Assembly (NCBI RefSeq): GCF_037911585.1
Contig: NZ_JBAJNS010000001.1
Coordinates: forward strand, 1,921,001 to 1,985,000
DNA from: Streptomyces sp. GSL17-111
Lineage (GTDB): Bacteria; Actinomycetota; Actinomycetes; Streptomycetales; Streptomycetaceae
Reading direction: 5' to 3'
DNA length: 64,000 nucleotides
The notes beneath the pieces are model-generated. The model was given only the letters and a program-made list of their open reading frames with translations. It ran no database searches and was not told the origin of the DNA. Positions 8,694-18,866 of this stretch are shown piece by piece. Numbering within the stretch: the first letter of the stretch is position 1; every line of letters starts with the position of its first letter. Position numbers and translations under genes: made by a program.

Positions 8694-9974
8694 ATGACGG
8701 ATGACCGGCTCAGCGCGCTGCGGAACGAGGTCGTCGACCACCGGTTCAAGGGGCTGCCCCCGGACGCCGAGGGGCTGACGGTGGCGGAACTGGCGGCGCA
8801 GCGGCGGAACCTGTTCGGCGGCGGCTTCACCACTCCCGTCCTCGCGCTGTCCGCCGAGGCGCTGGAGCACAACCTGGCGGCCCTCGCGCACTACACCGGG
8901 CGCCACGGGCTGGCCTTCGCGCCGCACGGCAAGACGTCGATGGCGCCGCAGCTCTTCGCCCGGCAGATCGAACGCGGCGCGTGGGGCATCACCGTCGCGA
9001 CGGTGCCGCAGGCGCGGGTCTGCCGCGCGTTCGGCGTGCGGCGGGTGTTCCTGGCGAACGAGCTGGTGGACGCGGCCGGGCTGCGCTGGGTGGCCGGGGA
9101 GCTGGCGGCCGACGCGGGGTTCCGCTTCGTCTGCTACGTCGACTCGGTGCGGGGCGTGGAGCTCATGGACGCCGCCCTGCGCGCGGTGGACGCCGCCTCG
9201 CCGGTGGACGTCGTCGTGGAGCTCGGGGCCGGGGACGGGGCGCGCACCGGCGTGCGCCGGGAGGCCGAGGGCGTCGCCGTGGCCCGGGCCGTGGCGGCGA
9301 CGCCGTGCCTGCGGCTCGTCGGCGTCGCGGGGTACGAGGGCGAGGTGCCCGAGCCGTCCGTCGAGCGGGTGACGGCGTGGATGCGGCGGCTGACGTCGCT
9401 CGCGCTGTACCTGGACGGCATGGGGCTGTTCGAGGGGCTGGACGAGATCGTCGTCAGCGCGGGCGGCAGCGCGTGGTTCGACGCGGTGACCGACGTCTAC
9501 GAGGAGTTCGGCTCACCGCTGTCGGCGCCGGTGCTGAAGCTGCTGCGGTCGGGCGCGTACGTCTCGCACGACGACCGGCACTACCGGGCCCTCACGCCGT
9601 TCAACCGGGTGCCGCAGGAGGGCGGGCTGCGGGCGGCGTTCACGCTGTGGGCCCAGGTCGTCTCGCGCCCCGAGCCGGGTCAGGCGTTCCTCAACGCGGG
9701 CAAGCGCGACGCGCCCGTCGATCTCGGGCTGCCGCGCCCGCTCCGGGTCCGCGACGCGCTGACCGGCGCCGAGCGTCCGGCCGAGGGGCTGACGGTGACC
9801 GCGCTGTCGGACCAGCACGCGTGGCTGCGCGTGGAGCAGGACTCCGGACCGGAGGTCGGCGACTGGGTGGGGCTCGGCCTCTCGCACCCCTGCACGGTCT
9901 TCGACAAGTGGCAGCTCATCCCGCTGGTGACCGACGACGGCACCGTCACGGACTACGTCCGCACGTTCTTCTGA
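8694..9974 (+). CDS. PLP-dependent amino acid deaminase / D-threonine aldolase-like
   Basis: This is a fold-type III (alanine racemase-like) PLP enzyme of 426 residues, the group that includes D-threonine aldolase and D-serine dehydratase. The PLP lysine lies in FAPHGKTSMAP (about residue 83) near the N-terminal side of the barrel. The C-terminal SHPCTVFDKWQLIPL supplies the His and Cys that bind zinc in D-serine dehydratase-type members. Streptomyces homologues are usually named amino acid deaminase. The substrate cannot be set from sequence; a D-amino acid is likely. It stands alone, with a convergent hemolysin III gene only 4 bases beyond its stop. Confidence 0.82.
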   Translation: MTDDRLSALRNEVVDHRFKGLPPDAEGLTVAELAAQRRNLFGGGFTTPVLALSAEALEHNLAALAHYTGRHGLAFAPHGKTSMAPQLFARQIERGAWGITVATVPQARVCRAFGVRRVFLANELVDAAGLRWVAGELAADAGFRFVCYVDSVRGVELMDAALRAVDAASPVDVVVELGAGDGARTGVRREAEGVAVARAVAATPCLRLVGVAGYEGEVPEPSVERVTAWMRRLTSLALYLDGMGLFEGLDEIVVSAGGSAWFDAVTDVYEEFGSPLSAPVLKLLRSGAYVSHDDRHYRALTPFNRVPQEGGLRAAFTLWAQVVSRPEPGQAFLNAGKRDAPVDLGLPRPLRVRDALTGAERPAEGLTVTALSDQHAWLRVEQDSGPEVGDWVGLGLSHPCTVFDKWQLIPLVTDDGTVTDYVRTFF

Positions 9975-9978
9975 CCGC

Positions 9979-10800
9979 TCACGCGTGCTGGTAGGCGACG
10001 AGCGAGATCCCCACGTAGTGGGCGATGAAGGCGGCGAGTGTCAGGGTGTGGAAGACCTCGTGGAAGCCGAACCAGCGCGGTGAGGGGTTCGGCCGCTTGA
10101 TGCCGTAGATGATGCCGCCCGCGCTGTAGAGGAGGCCGCCGACGACGACGAGCACCAGCACCGTGATGCCGCCGGCTCGGAGGAAGTCGGGCAGGAAGAA
10201 GACGGCCGCCCAGCCCATGGCGATGTAGCAGGGGGTGTAGAGCCAGCGCGGGGCGCCGACCCACAGCACCCGGAACGCTATGCCGAGGGCCGCCGCCGCC
10301 CACACGCCCCACAGCAGCAGGTCGCCCCGGGCCCCGTCGAGCAGCAGGATCGTCAGCGGCGTGTAGGTGCCGGCGATGATCAGGAAGATGTTGGCGTGGT
10401 CGAGGCGGCGCAGGAGGGCTCCGACGCGCGGGCTCCAGTCGCCCCGGTGGTAGAGGGCGCTGACGCCGAAGAGGAGGCAGGCGGTCAGGGTGTAGACGCC
10501 GCAGGCGACACGGCCCCGGGTGGAGTCGGCGAGCGCGGTGAGGAAGATGCCGGAGACCATGACGGCCGGGAACATCGCGGCGTGCAGCCAGCCGCGCAGC
10601 CGGGGCTTGAGGGGCGGGGCGGCCTGCGCCGCGGGGGGCGGCGCGCCACCGGGGTCGAGGTCCGCCGGGGGATCGACGGGCGCCGCCGGGGGGCCGGTCG
10701 GCACGCTCGACGCCGCCCCCGGTCCGGGGGTGGCGGGCGGTGCGTCCGGCGCGGGGTCGGGCGCGGAGTACGACGCGGGTTCGGGCGCGGCGGCAGTCAT
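9979..10800 (-). CDS. Hemolysin III / PAQR-family membrane protein (TrhA-like)
   Basis: The protein has about 273 residues: a disordered Pro/Ala-rich arm of about 75 residues, then seven hydrophobic helices. Family hallmarks are SALYHRGDWSP after the second or third helix, the DHANIFLIIAGTYTPL segment, and the C-terminal FHEVFHTLTLAAFIAHY helix; the conserved His and Asp residues are putative metal ligands in PAQR proteins. In bacteria the family is linked to membrane-lipid homeostasis. I chose the ATG at 10800; an upstream GTG at 10818 would add six residues. The long Pro-rich N-terminus is typical of actinobacterial members. Confidence 0.85.
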   Translation of the reverse strand: MTAAAPEPASYSAPDPAPDAPPATPGPGAASSVPTGPPAAPVDPPADLDPGGAPPPAAQAAPPLKPRLRGWLHAAMFPAVMVSGIFLTALADSTRGRVACGVYTLTACLLFGVSALYHRGDWSPRVGALLRRLDHANIFLIIAGTYTPLTILLLDGARGDLLLWGVWAAAALGIAFRVLWVGAPRWLYTPCYIAMGWAAVFFLPDFLRAGGITVLVLVVVGGLLYSAGGIIYGIKRPNPSPRWFGFHEVFHTLTLAAFIAHYVGISLVAYQHA

Positions 10801-11080
10801 GACCGTCAGCGTACCCACGGCGGCCCAGGTGAAGGAGTGGGGTTTACCCCCTGGATTTCAGGTGTACCCCGCACAACCCGATGAGTGGCGATGCTCACCT
10901 GTGGGCCCTCTGGACACATACGAGCGAGAGAGCCATGATCAGATGAGCGTGGTCGACACCGGATGAGCATCGCCGCAGCGTCCGGGTCGCAGCCCCCACG
11001 GGGCCGAAGCACAGCAACGCACATAACCGCACATACCGCCCCCGGGCGGACACAAAACCCTCTCACCCTCAGGAGCGATT
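10801..11080 (+). promoter_or_regulatory. Upstream region of pckG with an 11-base inverted repeat
   Basis: No gene is seen in these 280 bases. They must carry the pckG promoter. GGCGATGCTCA at 10887-10897 and its exact reverse complement TGAGCATCGCC at 10964-10974 form a widely spaced inverted repeat that may be a paired regulator site. The ribosome site AGGAG at 11071-11075 belongs to pckG. Confidence 0.4.
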
Positions 11081-12907
11081 GTGGCGCGCAGTACTGCGGC
11101 TCCCACCCAAGCCCCCACCCAGCACCGCGAACTGGCGCGCTGGGTCGACGAGATCGCCGCCCTGACCCAGCCGGACCGCGTCGTGTGGTGCGACGGTTCG
11201 GAGGCCGAGTACGAGCGCCTGTGCGAGGAGCTCGTCGAGAAGGGCACCTTCACCCAACTGGACCCGGTCAAGCGCCCCAACTCCTACTACGCCGCCTCCG
11301 ACCCGCGCGACGTCGCCCGCGTGGAGTCCCGCACCTTCATCTGCTCCACGAAGGAGGAGGACGCGGGCCCCACGAACAACTGGATGGCCCCGGCCGAGAT
11401 GCGCGAGATCTTCGCGGGGGAACAGGGCATCTTCCGCGGCTCGATGCGCGGCCGCACGATGTACGTCGTCCCGTTCTGCATGGGCCCGCTCGGCTCCCCG
11501 CTCTCCGCCATCGGCGTCGAGATCACCGACTCCGCCTACGTGGCCGTCTCCATGCGCACCATGACGCGCATGGGGCAGGAGGTGCTCGACCAGCTCGGCA
11601 CGGACGGCTTCTTCGTCAAGGCCGTGCACACCCTCGGCGCCCCGCTGGCCGAGGGCGAGCAGGACGTGCCGTGGCCGTGCAACGACGACAAGTGGATCTC
11701 CCACTTCCCCGAGGACCGCGAGATCTGGTCCTTCGGCTCCGGCTACGGCGGCAACGCCCTGCTGGGCAAGAAGTGCTACGCGCTGCGCATCGCGTCGGTG
11801 ATGGCGCGGGACGAGGGCTGGCTGGCCGAGCACATGCTCGTGCTCAAGCTCACCCCGCCGCGCGGCGAGTCGAAGTACATCGCCGCCGCCTTCCCCTCGG
11901 CCTGCGGCAAGACCAACCTCGCCATGCTGGAGCCGACGCTCCCGGGCTGGACGGTCGAGACCATCGGTGACGACATCGCCTGGATGCGCTTCGGCGAGGA
12001 CGGCCGGCTGTACGCCATCAACCCGGAGGCCGGCTTCTTCGGCGTCGCCCCCGGCACCGGCGAGCACACCAACGCCAACGCGATGAAGACGCTGTGGGGC
12101 AACACCGTCTTCACCAACGTCGCCCTCACCGACGACGGCGACGTCTGGTGGGAGGGCATGACGGAGGAGCCCCCGGCCCACCTGACGGACTGGAAGGGCA
12201 ACGCCTGGACGCCCGCCTCGCAGACGCCCGCCGCGCACCCGAACGCGCGGTTCGCCGTCCCGGCCGCCCAGTGCCCGACGATCGCCCCGGAGTGGGAGGA
12301 CCCGAAGGGCGTGCCGATCTCGGCGATCCTCTTCGGCGGCCGCCGCGCTTCGGCGGTGCCGCTGGTGACGGAGTCCCGCGACTGGCAGCACGGTGTCTTC
12401 CTCGGCGCGAACGTGGCGTCCGAGAAGACGGCGGCGGCCGAGGGCAAGGTCGGCGAGCTGCGCCGCGACCCGTTCGCGATGCTGCCCTTCTGCGGCTACA
12501 ACATGGGCGACTACATGGCCCACTGGATCAAGGTCGGCCAGAACGCGCCCGACCCGGCCAAGCTGCCGAGGATCTACTACGTCAACTGGTTCCGCAAGAA
12601 GGACGAGGGCGCCTTCGTGTGGCCGGGCTTCGGTGAGAACAGCCGGGTCCTGAAGTGGATCGTGGGCCGGCTGAACGGCGAGGCCGAGGGCGTCGAGACG
12701 CCGATCGGCACGGTTCCGGCGCAGGGCTCGATCGACACCGAGGGGCTGGACCTGTCCTCGGCGGACCTGGACTTCCTGCTCACCGTGGACAAGGACGTCT
12801 GGCGCGAGGAGGCGGCGCTGGTGCCCGAGCACCTGAACACCTTCGGCGACCACACGCCGAAGGAGCTGTGGGACGAGTACCGCTCGCTGGTCGAGCGGCT
12901 GGGCTGA
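11081..12907 (+). CDS. pckG: Phosphoenolpyruvate carboxykinase (GTP)
   Basis: The enzyme converts oxaloacetate and GTP to phosphoenolpyruvate, GDP and CO2, the first committed step of gluconeogenesis and a key node between the TCA cycle and glycolysis. The 608-residue length is normal for GTP-type enzymes. Visible motifs are the P-loop [12 protein letters not shown] (about 270-280, with the reactive Cys), the metal-site region TIGDDIAWM, the substrate Arg region ([19 protein letters not shown]) and the guanine-binding region near NWFRKKDEG. The GTG start at 11081 has AGGAG 5 bases upstream. A strong hairpin terminator follows at 12948. Confidence 0.97.
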   Translation: MARSTAAPTQAPTQHRELARWVDEIAALTQPDRVVWCDGSEAEYERLCEELVEKGTFTQLDPVKRPNSYYAASDPRDVARVESRTFICSTKEEDAGPTNNWMAPAEMREIFAGEQGIFRGSMRGRTMYVVPFCMGPLGSPLSAIGVEITDSAYVAVSMRTMTRMGQEVLDQLGTDGFFVKAVHTLGAPLAEGEQDVPWPCNDDKWISHFPEDREIWSFGSGYGGNALLGKKCYALRIASVMARDEGWLAEHMLVLKLTPPRGESKYIAAAFPSACGKTNLAMLEPTLPGWTVETIGDDIAWMRFGEDGRLYAINPEAGFFGVAPGTGEHTNANAMKTLWGNTVFTNVALTDDGDVWWEGMTEEPPAHLTDWKGNAWTPASQTPAAHPNARFAVPAAQCPTIAPEWEDPKGVPISAILFGGRRASAVPLVTESRDWQHGVFLGANVASEKTAAAEGKVGELRRDPFAMLPFCGYNMGDYMAHWIKVGQNAPDPAKLPRIYYVNWFRKKDEGAFVWPGFGENSRVLKWIVGRLNGEAEGVETPIGTVPAQGSIDTEGLDLSSADLDFLLTVDKDVWREEAALVPEHLNTFGDHTPKELWDEYRSLVERLG

Positions 12908-12947
12908 CGTCGCGGCCGGGCGGCGTCCCGGCACGGCGGCACCACGA

Positions 12948-12990
12948 CGGAGGGGCCCGGACCACGCGTGACGTGGTCCGGGCCCCTCCG
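12948..12990 (+). terminator. Rho-independent-type hairpin after pckG
   Basis: A perfect 19-base-pair stem (12948-12966 with 12972-12990) closes a five-base loop, CGTGA. It lies between the pckG stop and the convergent gene ending at 13023, so it can serve both strands. There is no U-tract, as is usual in Streptomyces. Confidence 0.9.
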
Positions 12991-13022
12991 CCTCCGGCCG
13001 AGGTGCTCCGCAGGCGTCCGGC

Positions 13023-13442
13023 TCACAGCCCCAGCGCGGCGGCGTGCGCCTCCATACGCGCGGCGGCGATCGCCTCACCGGGGACGTCCTCCCGCGCGGT
13101 GGCGACGACCAGCGCGTTGCCGGCGAGGGTGTGCGCCCGGCGGTGCAGGGCCTCGACGTGCCCGGCCCCCGCGTCGGGGGAGGTCGGCTCGGCGCGCAGC
13201 GGGGCCGCGCCCCGGAGCCGGGCGACCTGGGTGGCCAGCCGGTGCGCGGCGGTGTCCAGCTCCGGATCCGGTTCCAGGACGCGCAGCTCGTCGGTGACGG
13301 TGAGCAGGGCGGTCAGGTGCCCGGCGAGCCGGATGTCCAGCTCCTCCTCGCGCGAGCGGTGCGGATAGCCGTCCGCCGCCGCGCGCTGCTCGGCGACGGA
13401 GTGGGCGGAGGGTCCGCGATGCGTGCGGCTGGGTTCGTACAT
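13023..13442 (-). CDS. Small conserved protein (SCO4983-like family), unknown function
   Basis: The 139-residue soluble protein is mostly alpha-helical, with Ala- and Leu-rich helices (about 33-65, 70-105 and 110-139) and a polar N-terminus. I believe it matches the Streptomyces family named after SCO4983, which lies close to PEP carboxykinase in S. coelicolor; this is from memory and the order here agrees. No catalytic motif or membrane segment is visible. The ATG at 13442 has GGAGG about 7 bases upstream. Confidence 0.65.
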   Translation of the reverse strand: MYEPSRTHRGPSAHSVAEQRAAADGYPHRSREEELDIRLAGHLTALLTVTDELRVLEPDPELDTAAHRLATQVARLRGAAPLRAEPTSPDAGAGHVEALHRRAHTLAGNALVVATAREDVPGEAIAAARMEAHAAALGL

Positions 13443-13551
13443 GGGTGGCCTCCTGCGTGCTTCAGAAGGCCATCGTAACTTGGACTCTGTCTAAAGTTGT
13501 AGTCGATGCATGATGCACGGGGTGCGCGGGGTGTACGGGGCCGCTCGGACG

Positions 13552-14763
13552 TCAGGGCTGGCTGTAGCCGTCCAGGAACGAGCCGATGCGCTTGACGGCG
13601 TCCGCGAGCTGCCGCGCGGCGGGGAGCGTGACGATCCGGAAGTGGTCCGGCTCGGGCCAGTTGAACCCGGTGCCGTGCACGATCATGATCTTCTCCGAGC
13701 GCAGCAGGTCCAGCACCATCTGCCGGTCGTCCTTGATCTTGTAGACCTTCGGATCCAGCCGGGGGAACGCGTACAGCGCGCCCTTCGGCTTCACGCACGT
13801 CACGCCCGGGATCTGCGTCAGCAGGTCGTAGGCGACGTCCCGCTGTTCGCGCAGCCGGCCGCCCGGCAGCACCAGGTCGTTGATCGACTGGTGACCGCCC
13901 AGCGCCGTCGCCACCGCGTACTGGGCGGGCATGTTGGCGCACAGCCGCATGTTGGCCAGGATCGTCAGGCCCTCGATGTAGTTCTGGGCGTGCGCCTTCG
14001 GCCCGCACACCGCGAGCCAGCCGCTGCGGTAGCCCGCCACCCGGTAGGACTTCGACAGGCCGTTGAACGTCAGCGTCAGCAGGTCGGGCGCGACGGCCGC
14101 CGTCGAGGTGTGCACGGCGCCGTCGTAGAGGATCTTGTCGTAGATCTCGTCCGAGCAGACGACCAGCCGGTGCCGGCGGGCGATCTCCGTGAGGCCGCGC
14201 AGCATCTCCTCGCTGTACACGGCGCCCGTCGGGTTGTTCGGGTTGATGATCACCAGCGCCTTCGTGCGGTCGGTGATCTTGCGCTCGATGTCCGCGAGGT
14301 CCGGCATCCAGTCGGACTGCTCGTCACAGCGGTAGTGCACGGCCGTGCCGCCGGACAGCGACACGGACGCCGTCCACAGCGGGTAGTCGGGCGCCGGGAC
14401 CAGCACCTCGTCGCCGTCGTCCAGCAGCGCCTGCATCGCCATCTGGATCAGCTCGGAGACGCCGTTGCCGAGGTAGACGTCCTCCACGGAGAGCTGGATG
14501 CCCTGGGTCTGGTAATGCTGCATCACCGCGCGGCGGGCGGCGAGGAGCCCCTTCGCGTCCCCGTAGCCGTGGGCACTGCCCACGTTGCGGAGCATGTCCT
14601 CCAGGATCTCCGGCGGGCACTCGAAACCGAAGACCGCCGGGTTGCCCGTGTTGAGCTTGAGGATGCGGTGCCCCGCTGCCTCCAGCCGCATCGCCTCCTC
14701 GAGCACCGGACCCCGGATCTCGTAGCAGACGTTGGCGAGCTTCGTGGACTGGATCACCTGCAT
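13552..14763 (-). CDS. alaA: Alanine-synthesising PLP aminotransferase (AlaA-type)
   Basis: This class I/II aminotransferase of 403 residues closely matches E. coli AlaA (YfbQ), which makes alanine from pyruvate with glutamate as amino donor. Shared landmarks are KLANVCYEIRGPVLEEA at the start, GYGDAKGLLAARRAVMQHY, YLGNGVSELIQMAMQALL, PDYPLWTASVSLSGG, IINPNNPTGAVYS, the PLP lysine in FNGLSKSYRVAGYRSGW, and MRLCANMPAQYAVATALGG. Length and order are as in the family. The start is the ATG at 14763; the open frame continues upstream into the next gene but without similarity. Confidence 0.92.
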   Translation of the reverse strand: MQVIQSTKLANVCYEIRGPVLEEAMRLEAAGHRILKLNTGNPAVFGFECPPEILEDMLRNVGSAHGYGDAKGLLAARRAVMQHYQTQGIQLSVEDVYLGNGVSELIQMAMQALLDDGDEVLVPAPDYPLWTASVSLSGGTAVHYRCDEQSDWMPDLADIERKITDRTKALVIINPNNPTGAVYSEEMLRGLTEIARRHRLVVCSDEIYDKILYDGAVHTSTAAVAPDLLTLTFNGLSKSYRVAGYRSGWLAVCGPKAHAQNYIEGLTILANMRLCANMPAQYAVATALGGHQSINDLVLPGGRLREQRDVAYDLLTQIPGVTCVKPKGALYAFPRLDPKVYKIKDDRQMVLDLLRSEKIMIVHGTGFNWPEPDHFRIVTLPAARQLADAVKRIGSFLDGYSQP

Positions 14764-14852
14764 GTCCGTCACGATACGGGCGACGGCGCGACGGCGCGTT
14801 ATGTTTTTCACCACGATGGCCGACACGGCCCCGCTGACCTGCGCGGATGCCC

Positions 14853-16901
14853 TCAGGAGCGCAGCTGGTCGGCCAGCACCGCCGGGTCGGCCGTCGGCGC
14901 CGCGCAGGTGAAGTGACGGCAGACGTAGGCCGCCGGACGTCCCTCCAGCAGGCCGCGGTCCGCCAGCAGCGCGGGCACCGCGCCCCCCGGCTCCCCCACC
15001 GCGACGGCCGCGCCCGGCGCCGGGGCGAGCAGGGCCTCGCGGTGCAGCGCGGCCGTGGCCGGGTCGCCCTCGGGGCCGACGACGGCCACCTCGCGCGGGC
15101 CGTCCAGTGCCGCCTCCGCCACCGCCAGGCCCCACCCGATGAAGCGCGGCGCCCGGCCGCCCAGCGCCCGCACCACGCCGAGCGCCCGCTCGGCGGCCTC
15201 CCGGTGCCGGGCACTGCCGGTGTAGGCGGCATACGTCAGCAGCGCGCCGGCCGCCGCCGTCCAGCCGGAGGGCGTGGCGCCGTCCGTCGGGTCCTGCGGG
15301 CGGCGGATGAGGGCCTCGGCGTCGTCGGCGGTGTCGTAGAGCGCGCCGTCGGGGGCGGTGAACCGGGCCAGCACGGTGTCCAGCAGCAGCCCGGACAGCT
15401 CCAGCCAGGCGGTCTCGCCCGTCACGGCGTACAGCGCGTGGAATCCCTCGGCGGTGCAGGCGTAGTCCTCGAGCACGCCCTCGCTCGGGCCCGCGACCCC
15501 GTCCCGCGAGGTGCGGGCCAGCCGCAGCTCGCCCGCGCGCTGCGTCGTGTGGACGGCGACGAGGAGGTCCCCGGCGGCGGCCGCGGCGTTCACCAGGTCG
15601 GGGCGCTCGAAGTAGGCGCCGGTCTCGGCGAGGGCGGCGACGGCCAGCCCGTTCCACGCGGCGACCACCTTGTCGTCCCGGCCCGGCCGGGGACGCCGCT
15701 CCCGCGCGGCCAGCAGGCGTTCCCGGACGCCCGCCACGCGGTCGCCGTCGACCGGGCCCGCGGCGTCGGGCAGTTGGAGGACGGAGGCGCCCTCCTCGAA
15801 GGTGCCCTCGGGCGTCACCCCGAAGTACCTCTCGGCCAGCTCGGCGTCGTCCTCCCCCAGGACGGCGCGCAGCTCGTCGGGCGTCCAGACGTAGAAGGCG
15901 CCCTCCCGGTGGGGGCCGTCGGGATCGGCCGGATCGGCACTGTCGGCGTCCAGCGCGGAAGCGAACCCGCCCTGCGGCGTGCGCAGTTCGCGGGCAAGGA
16001 AGTCGGCCGTCTCCAGCGCCACGCGCCGCGCCAGCTCCGAGCCGGTCGCCCGCCACAGATGGGCGTAGACGCGACACAGCAGCGCGTTGTCGTACAGCAT
16101 CTTCTCGAAATGCGGAACCACCCATTCCGCATCGACCGCGTAGCGGGCGAACCCCCCGCCCAGCTGGTCGTAGATCCCGCCCCTGGCCATCGCCTCGCAG
16201 GTGGCCCGCACCATCTCCAGCGCCCCGTCGGCACCCGTCCGGGCGTGGTGCCGCAGCAGGAACTCCAGCACCATCGACGGCGGGAACTTCGGCGCCCCGC
16301 CGAAACCGCCGTGCCGCGCGTCGAAGTCCCGCGTCAGCCCCAGCAGGGCGTCGGCCAGCTCGGGCTCCCCCGGCGCGCCGGGGGCGTCCGCGCCGTACCC
16401 GATCGTGCGGCCCGCAAGCTCCGTCCTGATCCGCCCGGCGACCTCGTCCACCTCACCGCGCCGCCCGGACCAGGCGTCCTGCACGCCCTCCAGCACCTGC
16501 CGGAAGGACGGCATCCCGGCGCGCGGCGCGGGCGGGAAGTAGGTGCCGAAGTAGAAGGGCTCGGCGCCGGGCGTGAGGAAGACCGTCATGGGCCAGCCGC
16601 CCTGCCCGGTGGCCGCCTGCACGGCCTCCATGTAGACGGCGTCCACGTCCGGGCGTTCCTCGCGGTCCACCTTGACACTGACGAAGTGCTCGTTCAGGTA
16701 CGCGGCCGTCTCGTCGTCCTCGAACGACTCGTGCGCCATGACGTGGCACCAGTGGCAGGCGGAGTACCCGACCGACAGCAGAACGGGCACATCGCGCCGT
16801 TTCGCTTCCTCGAACGCCTCGGGTCCCCACGGCCACCAGTCGACCGGGTTGTCGGCATGCTGAAGCAGATAAGGCGAGGTCACACCAGCCAACCGGTTCA
16901 T
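14853..16901 (-). CDS. Thioredoxin-domain protein of the YyaL/SSP411 family
   Basis: The 682-residue protein has an N-terminal thioredoxin-like domain (DUF255; residues 1-165) followed by a six-hairpin glycosidase-like alpha/alpha toroid. Landmarks are [21 protein letters not shown] at the start, the redox pair in [10 protein letters not shown] (about residue 47-50), [26 protein letters not shown], and later [13 protein letters not shown] and [13 protein letters not shown]. Members are widespread, including human SPATA20, and have no settled reaction. The ATG at 16901 is the family start. A broken second copy of its first 43 residues lies at 17777-17905. Confidence 0.9.
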   Translation of the reverse strand: MNRLAGVTSPYLLQHADNPVDWWPWGPEAFEEAKRRDVPVLLSVGYSACHWCHVMAHESFEDDETAAYLNEHFVSVKVDREERPDVDAVYMEAVQAATGQGGWPMTVFLTPGAEPFYFGTYFPPAPRAGMPSFRQVLEGVQDAWSGRRGEVDEVAGRIRTELAGRTIGYGADAPGAPGEPELADALLGLTRDFDARHGGFGGAPKFPPSMVLEFLLRHHARTGADGALEMVRATCEAMARGGIYDQLGGGFARYAVDAEWVVPHFEKMLYDNALLCRVYAHLWRATGSELARRVALETADFLARELRTPQGGFASALDADSADPADPDGPHREGAFYVWTPDELRAVLGEDDAELAERYFGVTPEGTFEEGASVLQLPDAAGPVDGDRVAGVRERLLAARERRPRPGRDDKVVAAWNGLAVAALAETGAYFERPDLVNAAAAAGDLLVAVHTTQRAGELRLARTSRDGVAGPSEGVLEDYACTAEGFHALYAVTGETAWLELSGLLLDTVLARFTAPDGALYDTADDAEALIRRPQDPTDGATPSGWTAAAGALLTYAAYTGSARHREAAERALGVVRALGGRAPRFIGWGLAVAEAALDGPREVAVVGPEGDPATAALHREALLAPAPGAAVAVGEPGGAVPALLADRGLLEGRPAAYVCRHFTCAAPTADPAVLADQLRS

Positions 16902-17082
16902 GCGCCCCAGCCTCTCACAGCGTCCGCCCCCGCCCCGGAGGCCGAACGCGCACCCCTCCACGGTCCGCACGGCACGGCACGCGGCCCGTGCTCCGCCGGA
17001 AGCCGGGCACCCCGGGCCCCCCGGACAGTAGTCTGGGCCCGGCAGCGCCGGAACCGTGGAAGCCCCTCGAAGGAGGCACACC

Positions 17083-17649
17083 ATGAGCGCCGAGATGGTG
17101 GCGCCCGCGTGGATGCATTCGCAGATCAGCGCGGAGCAGTACGACTCCTGGCCCGTAGAGCAGTGCGCCGGTATCGAGATCGTGGACGGAATGATCGTCG
17201 CGACCCCGAGCGCCTCCAAGCGGCACAACCGGCTGGCCCGCATCCTGGCCAACGCCCTGGACGCCGCCGCAGGCCCGGACTGGAATGCCGACACGGACTT
17301 CGACGTCCGCCTGGAGGATGTCCCGCTCACCAACCGCCGTCCGGACGTCACCGTGTACCGGGCGGAGACCATCGACTTCACACCCACCCGCCCCGAGCAC
17401 GTGCTCCTGGTCGTCGAGGTCGTGTCCCCGGGGTCAGAGACCACCGACCGGATCGTGAAGGTGGACCAGTACGCCAAAGCCGGCATCCCCTTCTACTGGC
17501 GCATCGAGCAGTCCGCCACCGGCGTTCCGATCGTCTACACCTACGTCCTCGACCCAGCCAACAGGGCCTACCGGGACGGCGAGGTGTTCACCGGCACCGT
17601 GAAGGCCACCGCGCCATTCCCTGTCACGGCCGACCTTGGGACCCTGTGA
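17083..17649 (+). CDS. Uma2-family (DUF820) putative PD-(D/E)XK nuclease
   Basis: The 188-residue protein belongs to the Uma2/DUF820 family of restriction-endonuclease fold proteins, greatly expanded in Streptomyces and cyanobacteria. Visible marks are the acidic [15 protein letters not shown] segment, the catalytic-type RRPDVTVY and [27 protein letters not shown] (the D...ExV core), and FYWRIEQ. Nuclease activity has rarely been shown. The ATG at 17083 has AAGGAGG about 8 bases upstream, so I prefer it to the earlier in-frame ATG at 17056. Confidence 0.85.
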   Translation: MSAEMVAPAWMHSQISAEQYDSWPVEQCAGIEIVDGMIVATPSASKRHNRLARILANALDAAAGPDWNADTDFDVRLEDVPLTNRRPDVTVYRAETIDFTPTRPEHVLLVVEVVSPGSETTDRIVKVDQYAKAGIPFYWRIEQSATGVPIVYTYVLDPANRAYRDGEVFTGTVKATAPFPVTADLGTL

Positions 17650-17776
17650 GCGACGAGGAATCGCCCGCGCCCTCGGCGCCTCCGACGTCCTGTGCGCCAG
17701 GACATGTCCGCGCCCCGGGGTCAAGGCCCGCCTTCTGGCAATACCCCAGGGCAGGACTACCTGGTCGTGTCATTCA

Positions 17777-17905
17777 CTGGCACCAGTGGCAGACGGAGTA
17801 GCCGACGGACAGCAGCACCGGCACGTCGCGCCGCCGCGCCTCCTCGAACGCCCCGTCTTCCCACGACCACCAGTCGACCGGGTTGTCGGCGTGCTGGAGC
17901 AGGTA
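17777..17905 (-). pseudogene. Truncated copy of the thioredoxin-protein N-terminus
   Basis: The minus strand encodes [15 protein letters not shown]...[20 protein letters not shown], then a stop. This matches residues about 10-52 of the protein at 14853-16901 with only a few changes (SACHWCHV has become SVCHWCQ-stop). There is no start codon and nothing of the remaining 630 residues, so it is a dead fragment of a duplicated gene. Confidence 0.9.
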
Positions 17906-18477
17906 GGCGCGTCTCCGCGCGGACGCGTTCGCTGTCCTGTCGCACCCGCTGTACCACGGGTCCGCTCTTGCACTCGCACGGCAAGTCACCAACCGGGCAG
18001 GCGACGCTTCCGCACGTTGAAGCGACAGAAGACAGGAGGCTGACACTGGCGAAAATCTACAGCAGTCAGAGTAGACATCGACTTCGGCAGGAGTTAGGTT
18101 TCCTCTCGTAGCCCAGATGTCGAAGGGCGCGGCAGAGACGAACTGCCGTGCAAGCAAGCGAACGCAGGGACGGTCCGGTAGCGGAGCGGCGGAGCCGATC
18201 TGGTGGGTTCCTCCGCTGGCTGCCGGACCGGGCGACCCCAGGGGCCGCACAGCAGTACCGTGTCACCTGCCAGTACAGATGGATTGATCGAAGGAGCAAG
18301 GAGCAGGCACCATCAGGATCGCCCGGGCGCGGACGGTGTCCTCCCGGGTACCGCAGACCCCGGATTGGAAGGTGGTCCTCGGTCACGCAACCGCGATCCC
18401 CGCAGTCCCGTCCGCACGGCTGGACCTGCGGAACAAGAAGACCGGTGCAGTCAGCCGGTAGATGGTGTTGAAAGCTC
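17906..18477. other. Degenerate stretch without recognisable gene
   Basis: About 570 bases between the thioredoxin-copy fragment and the MerR gene show no open frame with actinobacterial codon bias on either strand, and base composition is more mixed than in the flanks. I see no RNA gene. It is probably debris of past rearrangement. Confidence 0.5.
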
Positions 18478-18509
18478 GGGGCCCGGGCGCCGACTGGCGC
18501 CCGGGCCCC
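18478..18509 (+). terminator. Perfect hairpin just upstream of the MerR gene
   Basis: A 14-base-pair all-G/C stem (18478-18491 with 18496-18509) closes a GACT loop. It ends 27 bases before the MerR start. It may terminate upstream transcripts, or lie in the MerR leader as an attenuator-like element. Confidence 0.6.
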
Positions 18510-18536
18510 TCGACGCGTCCCCGGAAGAAGAGGTCT

Positions 18537-18866
18537 ATGCCCCCTCGCAGTGCCCGTCCCGCCGACAAGTTCGACGGCGAAGACTATCCCGCCTACACCA
18601 TGGGCCGGGCCGCCGAGATGCTCGGCGCCACGCCCGCATTCCTGCGCGCCCTGGGCGAGCACCGCCTGATCACTCCGCTGCGCTCCGAAGGCGGCCACCG
18701 CCGCTACTCCCGCTACCAGCTGCGCATTGCAGGACGGGCCCGTGAACTCGTCGATGCGGGCACGCCCATCGAGGCCGCCTGCCGCATCATCATCCTTGAG
18801 GATCAGGTTGAGGAAGCTCAGCGCATCAACGAAGAGCTCCGCAGCCAGTCGAAACTCCCGGCCTGA
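18537..18866 (+). CDS. MerR-type helix-turn-helix regulator
   Basis: The 109-residue protein has a MerR-like winged helix: YTMGRAAEMLGATPAFLRALGEHRLITPLRSEGGHRRYSRYQL (about 20-62), where GGHRRYS is the wing signature, followed by a short helix (about 75-105, EACRIIILEDQVEEAQRINEEL) for dimer formation. There is no effector domain and no Cys cluster, so it is of the small type with no metal site. The ATG at 18537 has GAAGAAGAGG upstream. It converges on a cold-shock gene 320 bases away, a pairing I recall from other Streptomyces genomes, but a regulatory link is unproven. Confidence 0.8.
   Translation: MPPRSARPADKFDGEDYPAYTMGRAAEMLGATPAFLRALGEHRLITPLRSEGGHRRYSRYQLRIAGRARELVDAGTPIEAACRIIILEDQVEEAQRINEELRSQSKLPA

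Noticed and set aside
11069..13078. Minus-strand open frame across pckG
   Set aside because: PEP carboxykinase on the plus strand is unmistakable; this frame is a shadow.
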